From Mycobacterium sp. 1100029.7 (GTDB taxonomy: Bacteria; Actinomycetota; Actinomycetes; Mycobacteriales; Mycobacteriaceae): 64,000 bases of DNA. Of the stretch, positions 10,063-22,598 are shown piece after piece (positions within the stretch are counted from its first letter, which is position 1; every line of letters begins with the position of its first letter). The translations under genes were made by a program, and so were the position numbers. Under the pieces are notes generated by a model, which saw only the letters and a program-made list of their open reading frames with translations, did not search any database and had not been told where the DNA came from. Where the stretch lies: assembly GCF_001665235.1 (NCBI RefSeq), contig NZ_LZSC01000011.1:124001-188000 (forward strand), read 5' to 3'.

Positions 10063-11180
10063 TGGCGTCGAAGATCCGGTCCAAGGCCGTGACCATCGGC
10101 ACCGCCCTGGTGGTGTTCGCCGCGGCAGTCGGTGGCCTCTGGTGGTACCTGCGCCCGGATCAGGACAGCATCACGGTGACCGCCCAATTCGACAGTGCCT
10201 CCGGCCTTTACGAAGGCAATGTGGTTGCGGTGCTGGGCATGCCGGTGGGCAAGATCACCAGGATCAACGCCAAGGGTCCCTACGTCGAGGTCGACTTCAC
10301 CGTCGACCGTCATGTCAAGGTTCCCGCCACCGCGCAAGCCGTCACGGTGTCCACCTCGATACTCACCGACCGCCAGATCGAGCTCACCCCGCCCTATCGC
10401 GGCGGTCCGGTCTTGGAAAACCACGACACCATCGGCTTGACTCGCACCAAGACACCCGTCGAATTCAGTCGGGTGCTCAACGTCCTCGATCGCGTGACCA
10501 AGTCGCTCGAGGGCGACGGCCACGGCGGTGGGCCGATCGCCGACGTACTCAACAACGGCACCAAGGTGGTCGAAGGCAACGGCGGACAGATCAAATCGGC
10601 ACTCGAGGAGCTGTCCAAGGCGCTACGCCTGTCCAGCGACGGCGGAGCGCAGACCCGCGAGCAGATCACCACGATCGTCAAGAACATCAGCACACTGTTC
10701 GACGCGGTCGCGGCCAACGACGGCAAGCTGCGCGAATTCGCCGCCACCCTCCACCAGGTCAGCCAGATCATGGCCGATGAGGACATCGGAAGCGGCAGCA
10801 CCGGAAGAAGATTCGACCAGCTGATCCAACGGGCCGGCGACCTGCTGGACGCCAACCGCGACACCATCAAGAAGGCACTGCTCAACGGCAATGGCACGGT
10901 GCAGGTGGTCACCGACAAGCGGCGCGACCTCGCCGAGCTGCTCGACGTGGCGCCGATGCTGGCCGACAACGCTTACAACATGGTCGACCGTGCCAATGGT
11001 GCGGTGCGGGCCCGCTTCCTGACCGACCGATTGCTCTTCGACAGTCAATACACCAAAGAGATCTGCAATTTGATGGGCCTGCGCCAACTCGGATGCAGCA
11101 CCGGAACCATTCAGGACTTCGGACCGGATTTCGGGTTGACCTATGTGCTGGACGGCATGGCAGCGATGGGGCAGAAATGA
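10062..11180 (+). CDS. mceD: Mce-family protein, MceD position
   Basis: A 372-residue protein. Start and upstream stop share one base (TGATG at 10060-10064). N-terminal anchor (about residues 10-30, ending GGLWWYLRP), MlaD domain (SASGLYEGNVVAVLGMPVGKITRI), Mce helical domain, and a C-terminal segment with two cysteines (EICNLMGLRQLGC) typical of MceD. No extended disordered tail. Confidence 0.92.
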   Translation: MASKIRSKAVTIGTALVVFAAAVGGLWWYLRPDQDSITVTAQFDSASGLYEGNVVAVLGMPVGKITRINAKGPYVEVDFTVDRHVKVPATAQAVTVSTSILTDRQIELTPPYRGGPVLENHDTIGLTRTKTPVEFSRVLNVLDRVTKSLEGDGHGGGPIADVLNNGTKVVEGNGGQIKSALEELSKALRLSSDGGAQTREQITTIVKNISTLFDAVAANDGKLREFAATLHQVSQIMADEDIGSGSTGRRFDQLIQRAGDLLDANRDTIKKALLNGNGTVQVVTDKRRDLAELLDVAPMLADNAYNMVDRANGAVRARFLTDRLLFDSQYTKEICNLMGLRQLGCSTGTIQDFGPDFGLTYVLDGMAAMGQK

Positions 11181-12379
11181 TCGACGCCCGTCCGAAAGCC
11201 GCGCTGGCGTTGCTGGCGACGGTTTTGGTCGCGTCGGGATGCGGCACGAATGGCCTTGCCAGCCTTCCGCTTCCGGCACCCGGGCTAGGGTCGGGCGGCT
11301 ACACCCTGAGTGCGGTGTTCTCCAATGCGCTCAACCTTCCGATGAACGCCAAGGTCAAACTCGCCGGTGCCGACGTCGGACAGGTCGAGTCGATGGTCGC
11401 CCGCAACTACACCGCGGTCACCACGCTGCGGATCCGAGACGGCGTGCTGCTCCCCCGCGGCAGCACCGCCGAATTGCGCACGGCCACGCCGTTGGGTGAC
11501 GTGTTCGTGGCGCTCAAGCCGCCCACCGAGGATCCCGCCGAGACGCCGATGCTGGCCAACGGCGACACCATCGGCCTGAACTCGACGGCGGCGGCCGCGA
11601 CCGTCGAGTCGGTGCTGAGCTCGGCGGCCATCCTGGTCAACGGCGGAGCGGTGCGCAACTTCACCAACATCATCAATGGTTTCGGTAAGGCCACCGGAGA
11701 CCAGGGTCAGGCCTTCGGCGAGTTGATCCGCAAGTCCAACCAACTGGTTCACACGTTGGACACCCGGTCCGGCCAGATCTCCAGCGCGCTATCCGAATTA
11801 TCGCGTCTGGCAGACCAAGTCGATGCCAAGAATGCCACCGTCACCGACCTGATGACCGCGGCCCGGCCCGCCACCGCGACCCTGGCCGACAACACCACCG
11901 AGCTGTCCAATCTGGTGGTGCAGGCCGGTGACACCGCGAGATTGCTGGCCCGCTTCCCCGCCATCGCCGGCACCGACACCAGCGGCCGAAGCATCATCGG
12001 CGACCTGAACACGATCGCCGGGGCCGCCAATGATGTTGCGGTCAGCCCGGATACCAGCTTCTACGCGATCAACCGGCTGATCCCGCCGCTGGTCAAATCG
12101 ACGTCGGGAAGCGCGATTTCGGTGCATGTGGGCGTGGACAAGCTGATCCTCGGATCCCTTCCCGACATCGGATACCCCGGCGACATCGGCCTGCACGGGC
12201 CGCACCACTACAACATGAACCTGCTCGTGGGCACCCTGAAGTACACGCTATGGCGGTTGCAGGAACGGGTGGTCGGGCGGGGACCGAATTCGCCTCAGGT
12301 TCCGGTCATTCCGGACCCGACCATCCCGGGACAGATCGATATCGCCCCGGGTCCGCCGCCACCGGGGCCGCCGCCATGA
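11177..12379 (+). CDS. mceE: Mce-family lipoprotein, MceE position
   Basis: A 400-residue protein whose ATG overlaps the mceD stop (ATGA). The N-terminus is a lipoprotein signal peptide: MIDARPKAALALLATVLVASGC with the lipidated Cys at residue 22. The E subunit is the lipoprotein in known mce operons. An MlaD domain (NLPMNAKVKLAGADVGQVESM) and the helical Mce domain follow. The tail ends in a short proline run. It is expected at the outer face of the plasma membrane. Confidence 0.93.
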   Translation: MIDARPKAALALLATVLVASGCGTNGLASLPLPAPGLGSGGYTLSAVFSNALNLPMNAKVKLAGADVGQVESMVARNYTAVTTLRIRDGVLLPRGSTAELRTATPLGDVFVALKPPTEDPAETPMLANGDTIGLNSTAAAATVESVLSSAAILVNGGAVRNFTNIINGFGKATGDQGQAFGELIRKSNQLVHTLDTRSGQISSALSELSRLADQVDAKNATVTDLMTAARPATATLADNTTELSNLVVQAGDTARLLARFPAIAGTDTSGRSIIGDLNTIAGAANDVAVSPDTSFYAINRLIPPLVKSTSGSAISVHVGVDKLILGSLPDIGYPGDIGLHGPHHYNMNLLVGTLKYTLWRLQERVVGRGPNSPQVPVIPDPTIPGQIDIAPGPPPPGPPP

Positions 12380-13626
12380 TCTCCGACATCGCCGACGTCG
12401 TCGTCCGCACGGTGCGGGCCGCGCACCGCCAACAGGTCTGGCTGTCGGTCGCCGGCCTGGTACTCATCCTGGTGATCGGAACCGCCTACCTGCTGATCGG
12501 CGCACTGCGGGTGGCTCCGTTCGCGTCGTCCTATCGGGTCACCGTGCAGTTGCCCGAATCCGGTGGGCTGCTGCCCAATCAGGATGTCGCGTTGCGTGGT
12601 GTGCGGATCGGCCACGTCGAGTCGCTGCAGATCACCGACGCCGGGGTCAACGCCGTCGCCAGCATCACGTCGAAGGTGCGGATCCCGGCCAACAGCGTGG
12701 TGCACGTGTCCGCGTTGTCCCCGGCCGGCGAGCAGTACATCAACTTCGAAGCCGAATCCGACGCCGGCCCATATCTGCACGACGGCAGTCGAATTGCCCT
12801 CGATCACGCCACCGTGCCGGTCAGTCTGGCGCAGTTGCTCGGTGACGCCGACGGACTGCTGGCCCAGGTCGATCCCCGCAAAGTCGAGCTGATCAAAAAG
12901 GAGCTGAGCCTGAGCAAGGAGGGGCCGGCGAAGCTGGCCGCGATCGTGGACGGCGGCACCTTCCTGCTGTCCACGCTCGATTCGGTGCTGCCCCAGACGA
13001 CCAGCATCATCAAGACCAGCCGCGTCGTGCTCACCCTGGCCAGTGACAAGAACACCGGTTTGGCCGCCACCGCGGCCGAACTCAACCACACGCTGTCCGG
13101 GGTGGCCCGAATGCAGGCCGGCTACCGGCGCCTGACCGCGCAGACCCCGGGCACGCTGTCGGCGGTCGACAACCTGTTCTCGGACAACTCCGAGACCATG
13201 GTGCAGTTGCTGGGCAGCATGGCCACCATGTCGCAGCTTCTCTACCAACGGGTGCCGGCCCTGAACGCGCTGTTCCCCGACTATCGCGGCTCGGTGCTGG
13301 ACGCGGTGTCCAGCGCTTTCCACGACCACGGGGTATGGGCGATCGCCGACCTGTACCCCCGCTACGTGTGCGACTACGGCACGCCCGCGCATCCGCCGTC
13401 GGCCGCCGACTACTACGAGCCGTTCATGTACACCTACTGCCGCGACGACGATCCCGCCGTGTCGATCCGCGGAGCCAAGAACGCGCCGCGACCCGGCGGT
13501 GACGACACCGCAGGACCGCCGCCGGGAGCGGATCTGGGACGGCGCACTGACCCAACACCGAAGGGCCGCTTCACAATTCCGACGCCCTACGGCGGTCCGC
13601 CACTGCCGATCGAACCGCCGCACTGA
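12376..13626 (+). CDS. mceF: Mce-family protein, MceF position
   Basis: A 416-residue protein from the ATG overlapping the mceE stop. It has a membrane anchor at about residues 23-43 (LSVAGLVLILVIGTAYLLIG), an MlaD domain (GGLLPNQDVALRGVRIGHVESL), the long helical Mce domain with LASDKNTGLAATAAELNHTL, and a Pro/Gly-rich C-terminal tail of about 60 residues. It completes the set of six Mce subunits, none of them broken. Confidence 0.93.
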   Translation: MISDIADVVVRTVRAAHRQQVWLSVAGLVLILVIGTAYLLIGALRVAPFASSYRVTVQLPESGGLLPNQDVALRGVRIGHVESLQITDAGVNAVASITSKVRIPANSVVHVSALSPAGEQYINFEAESDAGPYLHDGSRIALDHATVPVSLAQLLGDADGLLAQVDPRKVELIKKELSLSKEGPAKLAAIVDGGTFLLSTLDSVLPQTTSIIKTSRVVLTLASDKNTGLAATAAELNHTLSGVARMQAGYRRLTAQTPGTLSAVDNLFSDNSETMVQLLGSMATMSQLLYQRVPALNALFPDYRGSVLDAVSSAFHDHGVWAIADLYPRYVCDYGTPAHPPSAADYYEPFMYTYCRDDDPAVSIRGAKNAPRPGGDDTAGPPPGADLGRRTDPTPKGRFTIPTPYGGPPLPIEPPH

Positions 13627-13657
13627 AACCCCGTAACCTCAGAACGAGGAGAAGATC

Positions 13658-14377
13658 GTGACCGCTACATCCGAGGAAGTTGCCGAGGCCGAAATGCCCG
13701 ACGTGCCAAGCTCAGCAGCCGAGCCCGACGACGCCGACGACAGCACCGTTGAAGACGACGGCGCTGACGTCAAAGACAACGGCGTCGAGGCCGAGGCCGA
13801 GTCCGACTCCGAGGATGGCGGGGATGGCGAGGACGATATTCCGTTCGGACGCGGCGCCGAGAAGGCGAAGCGCGACCGAATCTCGCTGCGCGAGCGGCCC
13901 TGGGGCCGCTATCTGCGCCGCAGCGCGCTACCGCTGTTACTCGTTGCCTCCCTTGCCGTCAACGGCTTCCTCGGCTGGAAGCAATGGCAGCAGCATCAGG
14001 TACAGGAGGCGGGCCGACAGGCCCAGCAGGCCGCGATCGCCTACGCGCAAGTGCTGACGAGCATCGACGCCAACAAGGTCGACGAGAATTTCCGGCAGGT
14101 GCTCGACGGCGCGACCGGCGAATTCAAAGACATGTACACCCAATCCAGCGTGCAACTGCGGCAGCTGCTGATCGACAACAAAGCGTCCGCGCACGGCGTG
14201 GTCGTCGACTCCGCAGTCCAGTCCGAGTCCACGGATAAGGTTGTGGTGCTTGTCTTTATCGACCAGACCGTCGCGAATTCGCAGGCGCCCGATCCCCGCA
14301 TCGACCGCAGCCGGATCAAGATGACGATGCAAAAGGTCGACGGCCGTTGGCGGGCAGCCAAAGTCCAGCTCCTCTGA
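13658..14377 (+). CDS. Mce-associated membrane protein
   Basis: A 239-residue protein with a GTG start and a good ribosome-binding site (AGGAG about 8 nt upstream). The first 60 residues are very acidic and low in complexity, then a basic stretch leads into a single membrane helix (about residues 90-106, LPLLLVASLAVNGFLGW). The C-terminal domain has the small alpha/beta fold typical of Mce-associated (Mas) proteins, which sit at the end of mce operons and are thought to stabilise the complex. It lies 31 nt after mceF. Confidence 0.88.
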   Translation: MTATSEEVAEAEMPDVPSSAAEPDDADDSTVEDDGADVKDNGVEAEAESDSEDGGDGEDDIPFGRGAEKAKRDRISLRERPWGRYLRRSALPLLLVASLAVNGFLGWKQWQQHQVQEAGRQAQQAAIAYAQVLTSIDANKVDENFRQVLDGATGEFKDMYTQSSVQLRQLLIDNKASAHGVVVDSAVQSESTDKVVVLVFIDQTVANSQAPDPRIDRSRIKMTMQKVDGRWRAAKVQLL

Positions 14378-14381
14378 AGCG

Positions 14382-15146
14382 ATGACCATGCTGAAAAGAC
14401 TGAGCGCAACGCTTGTTCTGGTCGCCGCGACGGCGGTCCCCTACGCGCGGGCGTCTGCCCCGTCGTTCTGCGGTGAGCTGGGCGGCGACTGGGACGGCCA
14501 GTATTGCCACACCTCGGTGACCTCGGAACGCCACGCCGTGCGCGATATCAAGGTCGCGCTGCCCGGCGAGCTGATCGACAACCCGACGACCAGCGGCGTG
14601 GTCCGCGACTACTTGCGCACGCTGGTCAACAACTGGCGCACCGCCAACGCACCGATGGCCGCCGACAGCTACGGCGAGGAGAACTATCAAATCTTCACGC
14701 ACGGCAATCTGCTCAGCGCGGTGTTCCACGAGGATTACCACGCCGACGGACCCAAGCCCAACAACGCGTACCGCACCTTCACGTTCGACATGGCCAGTGG
14801 CCGGCGGCTGCAGCTGGCCGACATCACCAACGGCAATCCCCTGACCGCGATCCCGCCGCTCGCGCAGCCGTTCATCGAGACCGCGCTCAATCAGGCACCG
14901 CCGCCGCACGATCCGGGCACCTACCCGTTCCTCGTCGACCGGTGGACCCCGGACAAGGTGTACTCCGGCGCGTACAAGGCCTGGGCGGTGACGCCCGACG
15001 AGTTGATCATCTACATGCCGGATTACCCCGTCGGCCACGACGAGCCGATCAACTTCTCGCCGGGCCTTCCGCAGTGGTACATGGATGGCGGAACCGTGCA
15101 AGCGCACATCCCGCTGTCGGCGCTGGGGCCGGTGCTGCGCATCTGA
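14382..15146 (+). CDS. Secreted MPT64-like protein (DUF3298/RsiV-type domain)
   Basis: A 254-residue protein with an N-terminal signal peptide (MTMLKRLSATLVLVAATAVP, cleavage likely after the ARA or ASA near residues 24-26); a second ATG at 14388 is possible. The mature protein opens with a Cys pair (FCGELGG...GQYCH) as in MPT64, and continues with the family pattern of YRTFTFDMASGRRLQLADI and a late PGLPQWYMDGGTVQAHIPLSALGPVL segment. The family includes the tuberculosis antigen MPT64, and the molecular function is unknown. Only 4 nt separate it from the Mce-associated gene, so it probably belongs to the operon. Confidence 0.8.
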   Translation: MTMLKRLSATLVLVAATAVPYARASAPSFCGELGGDWDGQYCHTSVTSERHAVRDIKVALPGELIDNPTTSGVVRDYLRTLVNNWRTANAPMAADSYGEENYQIFTHGNLLSAVFHEDYHADGPKPNNAYRTFTFDMASGRRLQLADITNGNPLTAIPPLAQPFIETALNQAPPPHDPGTYPFLVDRWTPDKVYSGAYKAWAVTPDELIIYMPDYPVGHDEPINFSPGLPQWYMDGGTVQAHIPLSALGPVLRI

Positions 15147-15230
15147 TCGGCGCGGGTGCGGGTGTCCGCGTACAGTGGCGGTGGTTAAGTCACCTAACTA
15201 ACGTATGGACGTACGCGGAAGGGAACCGGC

Positions 15231-16130
15231 ATGGCGCGCACCGAGAACGACACCTGGGATTTGGCGTCCAGCGTAGGCGCGACCGCGACGGCGGTCGCGA
15301 CGCAGCGTGCAATGGCTTCGCAGGAGCCGCATCGACTGCTTGACGACCCGTGGGCCGATCCCCTGGTGCGTGCGGTCGGCACCGACACCTTCATCAAACT
15401 GATCGACGGCGAGCTCGGCGACACCGACGATCCGGTGCTGAATCGGCAGGCGGTGCTGGAGCAGATCACCGTGCGCACCCGGTTCTTCGACGACTTCTTT
15501 CTGCAGGCCACCGAGGCCGGTGTGCGGCAGGCGGTGATTCTGGCGTCCGGCCTCGACACCCGGGCCTACCGGTTGCCGTGGCCGGCGGACACGGTGGTCT
15601 ACGAGATCGACCAGCCCGGCGTGATCGACTTCAAGACCCGCACGCTGTCCGACCTGGGTGCGCAGCTGCCGGCGCAACGTCGCACGGTCGGAATCGACTT
15701 GCGCGAGGATTGGCCCTCGGCGCTGGTGGAGGCCGGACTCGACACCTCGAAGCCAACCGCGTGGAGCGCCGAAGGCCTGCTGGTGTATCTGCCGCCGGAC
15801 GCGCAGGACCGCTTGTTCGACAACATCGCGACGCTGTCGGCGCCGGGGAGCCAGATTGCCTGCGAGCACATGGATTTCCGCCACATTCCCGCCGATTGGG
15901 CGGAAAAGCTGACCGAGAGGTCGCGGCGCATCGGCTCCAAGATCAACCTGGCCGAGTTGTTCTACACCGGCGACCGCAACAGTGCCGGCGACTACCTGAG
16001 CGAGCGCGGCTGGCAGGTCGACATCAAGACCACCGAGCAAGCCTTCGCCGCCCACGGTTTCCAGGTGCCGCAGGACGAGCTGTCCGCGCTCGGCGACGCC
16101 GCCGGTTACCTCCGGGCGGTACTGCGCTGA
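15231..16130 (+). CDS. SAM-dependent methyltransferase, LCM-like family common in mycobacteria
   Basis: A 299-residue protein. AVILASGLDTRAYRLPW is the SAM-binding loop of this family, followed by YEIDQPGVIDFK (acidic residue binding the SAM ribose) and WSAEGLLVYLPP. Mycobacteria carry many paralogues of this type, and substrates are mostly unknown. A purine-rich site (GGAAGGG) lies about 8 nt before the ATG. The 84-nt gap after the MPT64-like gene contains AT-rich steps, so it may have its own promoter. Confidence 0.88.
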   Translation: MARTENDTWDLASSVGATATAVATQRAMASQEPHRLLDDPWADPLVRAVGTDTFIKLIDGELGDTDDPVLNRQAVLEQITVRTRFFDDFFLQATEAGVRQAVILASGLDTRAYRLPWPADTVVYEIDQPGVIDFKTRTLSDLGAQLPAQRRTVGIDLREDWPSALVEAGLDTSKPTAWSAEGLLVYLPPDAQDRLFDNIATLSAPGSQIACEHMDFRHIPADWAEKLTERSRRIGSKINLAELFYTGDRNSAGDYLSERGWQVDIKTTEQAFAAHGFQVPQDELSALGDAAGYLRAVLR

Positions 16131-16187
16131 GAGACCGGAACCGCACCGAAGGCGTGTAAGCGACGCCGGTGCGGGTACCCCTCGGTC

Positions 16188-18161
16188 GTGAATCCGGTGC
16201 CCGACGACCTTCGCCGACTCGCCAAAGCCCATGGGGTGGCGACCTTTTACCGCAACGAACGTCGTGAGCCGGTAGAGGTCGACGCCGACGTTGTGATCAA
16301 AGTGCTGGGGCTGCTCGACGTTCAGGCCGCCACCGAAGCGCAGCGCCGCGGCGAGTTGGACAAGCTGGCCGAGCGCGACAACACCCTGGCACCCACGATC
16401 GCCACCCGAGTCGACGGCCGGGCGCACCCTTTTCCCGGCGCGATCGGTCTGGTCGGCGAGGACGGCGTCGAACGCGAGGTGAGCGACGAACTGCCCGCCG
16501 ATCTGTCACCCGGTTGGTATCAACTGCGGACCCGCGACGGCCAGCAGGCCACGCTGGTGGCGGCCCCACCCCAGGTGCCGCAACCCCCCGCCACCTGGGG
16601 CTGGATGCTGCAGCTCTATGCACTGCGCTCCCAAAGATCTTGGGGTATCGGGGATTTGGGAGACCTGCGGGAGTTCATCGACTGGACTGCCGACGAGCAC
16701 CAGGCCGGTGCCGTCTTGCTCAATCCGCTCAATGCACCCGGGCCCACACATCCGGTGCAGCCGTCGCCCTACACGCCGTCCAGCCGACGATTCGCCAACC
16801 CGCTGGCGCTGCGCATCGAGGACCTGGAGGCCTACCGCCGCGCCGATCCGCAGACCCGTGCGGAAGTGGACGCGCTGCGGGTCGCACCCGATACCGAGCG
16901 CGTCGACCATGATCTGGTCTGGGCCGCCAAGCGCGCCGCCCTGGAGTTGCTCTGGCGCAGCGAAAACCGGCCCAGCCCGCTGGACGAGTCCCCCTCGGCG
17001 ACTGGGCTGCGGGACTGGGCCACCTACTGCGCGCTGGCCGAACGGCACGGCGGGCGATGGCCGCAATGGCCGGAGGCGCTCCGAGATGTCAACGGCCCCG
17101 GCGTGATTGCGGCACGTCAGGAGCTGGCGCCCCGGATCGCCTTCCACGCGTGGGTGCAGCAGCAGTGCGCCCAGCAGCTCGGCGCGGTGCGCGACGCGGC
17201 ACGCACCGCCGGGATGGCACTCGGGGTGCTGCACGACCTGCCGGTGGGTGTCGACTCCGACGGAGCCGACTCGTGGGCGCTGGCCAACGTGCTGGCCGCG
17301 GGAGTCCACGTCGGTGCTCCCCCGGACAACTTCACGCCACGCGGCCAGGATTGGGGACTACCGCCGTGGCGCCCAGACCGGCTCGCCGCGACCGGATACG
17401 CCGCGCTGCGAGACATGCTGCGCGCGATACTCGTTCACGCCGACGGTCTGCGGATCGACCATGTCGCCGGGTTGTGGCGGTTGTGGTGGATTCCGCCCGG
17501 CGACACCCCCGACCGGGGCACTTACGTGCACTACGACGCCGAGGTGATGCTTGCCGTGCTCGCCCTGGAAGCACACCGGGCCGGGGCGACGGTCGTCGGC
17601 GAGGATTTGGGCACCGTCGAACCGGAAGTCACCGAGGCACTGGGCGACAACGGCATGCTGGGTTGCGCGGTGTCCTGGTTCACTCGCGACGAGTCCACCG
17701 CCGAACAACCGCTGCTGCCCGCGTCGAAGTGGCCGACGCGCGCGGCCGCCAGCCTGTCGACACACGACCTGCCCACCGCGTCGGGGTTCTTTCGCGGCGA
17801 GCACGTCCGGGTGCGCGCCGACCTCGGTCTGCTCGACGATGTGGCGGCCGAACAAGCGTCAGCGAAGAAGGAAAAAGCCGAATGGCTGGCGCTGTTGCAC
17901 GCCGAAGGACTGCTGGCCGACGACCCCGACGAGGGCGCGATCATCGCCGCGATGCACCGCTTCCTGGCGGCGACACCGAGCCGACTCAAATTGATCTCGC
18001 CGTATGACATCGTGGCCGAGCCGCGCCAACCCAACCTGCCCGGCACCATCGACGAGTATCCGAACTGGCGGTTGCCGCTGCCGGAGACGCTGGAACAACT
18101 GCGAGACGATCCGCGCGTCGCCGAGATCACCGCTATCTTCCGGGAAGCGGCTCCCGGCTGA
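16188..18161 (+). CDS. malQ: 4-alpha-glucanotransferase (amylomaltase) MalQ
   Basis: A 657-residue GH77 enzyme that transfers alpha-1,4-glucan segments between maltodextrins. The three catalytic acids are visible: Asp424 in LRIDHVAGL (nucleophile), Glu472 in VVGEDLGTVEPEV (acid/base) and Asp527 in LSTHDLPT. The PPDNFTPRGQDWGLPPWRP loop and the ending NLPGTIDEYPNWRLPL are typical. The GTG start at 16188 gives a protein somewhat shorter than the M. tuberculosis enzyme, and I see no better upstream start. In M. tuberculosis malQ lies elsewhere in the genome, so its position here is part of a rearrangement. Its TGA abuts the stop of the next gene on the opposite strand. Confidence 0.95.
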   Translation: MNPVPDDLRRLAKAHGVATFYRNERREPVEVDADVVIKVLGLLDVQAATEAQRRGELDKLAERDNTLAPTIATRVDGRAHPFPGAIGLVGEDGVEREVSDELPADLSPGWYQLRTRDGQQATLVAAPPQVPQPPATWGWMLQLYALRSQRSWGIGDLGDLREFIDWTADEHQAGAVLLNPLNAPGPTHPVQPSPYTPSSRRFANPLALRIEDLEAYRRADPQTRAEVDALRVAPDTERVDHDLVWAAKRAALELLWRSENRPSPLDESPSATGLRDWATYCALAERHGGRWPQWPEALRDVNGPGVIAARQELAPRIAFHAWVQQQCAQQLGAVRDAARTAGMALGVLHDLPVGVDSDGADSWALANVLAAGVHVGAPPDNFTPRGQDWGLPPWRPDRLAATGYAALRDMLRAILVHADGLRIDHVAGLWRLWWIPPGDTPDRGTYVHYDAEVMLAVLALEAHRAGATVVGEDLGTVEPEVTEALGDNGMLGCAVSWFTRDESTAEQPLLPASKWPTRAAASLSTHDLPTASGFFRGEHVRVRADLGLLDDVAAEQASAKKEKAEWLALLHAEGLLADDPDEGAIIAAMHRFLAATPSRLKLISPYDIVAEPRQPNLPGTIDEYPNWRLPLPETLEQLRDDPRVAEITAIFREAAPG

Positions 18162-18443
18162 TCAATTGGCCCGTCGGCGACGCAGGTCGATGGAGATGAC
18201 GTCGGCGATCTGCTCGCTGTGCACCGAGTCGGCGCCGTCGCGGGTTGATGCGCTACGGCGCTGCTCAGACCAGCGCACGCTTGCCGCCAATTCGTTGTAA
18301 TCCCAAGCCAAGTCGCCCACTTCGCGCTTGGCTCGCCCGAGTGCGGTGTACACCGCCCCTACGATGCGCCGCACGTGCAGGGCCGTGGCGTTGACGGCCT
18401 CCACCGCGATATCGGCAATGCGGTTCAGCTCTCGCTGGAGCAT
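18162..18443 (-). CDS. Small hypothetical protein, 93 residues
   Basis: Not recognised. The 93-residue sequence starts MLQRELNRIADIAVEAV. It looks mostly helical, with an amphipathic first half, and ends in a basic RRRRAN tail. It has no signal peptide or clear membrane helix. It lies about 50 nt downstream of metH on the same strand and could be on the metH transcript. Its stop abuts the malQ stop without a gap. Codon bias toward GC at third positions fits its neighbours, which supports it as a real gene. Confidence 0.6.
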   Translation of the reverse strand: MLQRELNRIADIAVEAVNATALHVRRIVGAVYTALGRAKREVGDLAWDYNELAASVRWSEQRRSASTRDGADSVHSEQIADVISIDLRRRRAN

Positions 18444-18493
18444 GGCATCCCTCCCCAGAATGCCTCGAGTTTAGCCCGGCAGATACGCCGGCG

Positions 18494-22255
<3,762 letters not shown>

Positions 22256-22262
22256 ATGAAAT

Positions 22263-22343
22263 CCTTCCGTAGCGGAAGGCGTCCTTGACTCTGCCGAGCG
22301 TGGCGGATACCGGCGGGACCCATATCCGTTGCAACGCCTCTCG
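22263..22343 (-). promoter_or_regulatory. Probable SAH riboswitch with SD-sequestering hairpin, metH leader
   Basis: Read on the minus strand, the leader shows the SAH-riboswitch order of pairings. P1 5' strand GTCGAG (22345-22340) pairs with CTCGGC (22298-22293). P2 5' strand AGGCGT (22339-22334) pairs with ACGCCT (22282-22277). Between them are the conserved-looking TGCAA (22333-22329) and an inner hairpin CGGATA/TATCCG (22328-22323 with 22309-22304), then CCACGCTCG, close to the CAGGCUCG of known members. P2's 3' strand shares CCT with CCTTCCG-CTA-CGGAAGG (22279-22263), a perfect hairpin that buries the metH Shine-Dalgarno. SAH riboswitches are ON switches upstream of ahcY, metH and metF. 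The assignment is by eye against a remembered consensus. Confidence 0.75.
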
Positions 22344-22598
22344 ACGGTGAAAAGTCTACGTCGTCGCCCGATTGACGTCTGGACGCCCAAATCGTCGCCG
22401 CGATCGCCAGCTCCCCGATCCTTTCGGCGACATGATAATTACTCAGGTTAACGAAGTGCGGCCGAGCGTATTTCCTCCGTCGCAACGGCCACGCCATAAG
22501 GATAGTCGTTCTATGCAAATGCCCTGGTGCATCGCCCATCGTGGAGTCGGCGACGCGGCGGGGGTCTCCGGCGGGCGGGCAGGCTTTAGGCTGATTCT
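22344..22598. other. Divergent intergenic region between metH and the PAC2 gene
   Basis: No gene is supported here. On the minus strand an AT-rich stretch TTAACCTGAGTAATTATCAT (22451-22432) lies about 100 nt upstream of the riboswitch and is a plausible place for the metH promoter, though I could not fix the boxes. The plus-strand end holds the -10 box of the PAC2 gene, listed separately. The middle is ordinary GC-rich sequence. Confidence 0.5.
22587..22592 (+). promoter_or_regulatory. Candidate -10 box (TAGGCT) for a leaderless PAC2 transcript
   Basis: TAGGCT fits the mycobacterial TANNNT -10 pattern. Its last T is at -7 relative to the GTG at 22599, so transcription would begin at the start codon itself. 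No Shine-Dalgarno is visible, which agrees with a leaderless message, common in mycobacteria. No clear -35 box was found. Confidence 0.5.

Noticed and set aside
22263..22343. Cobalamin or SAM-IV riboswitch for metH
   Set aside because: The B12-box sequences and long multi-arm core of cobalamin riboswitches are absent, and SAM-IV signature loops are not seen. The pairing order fits SAH much better.
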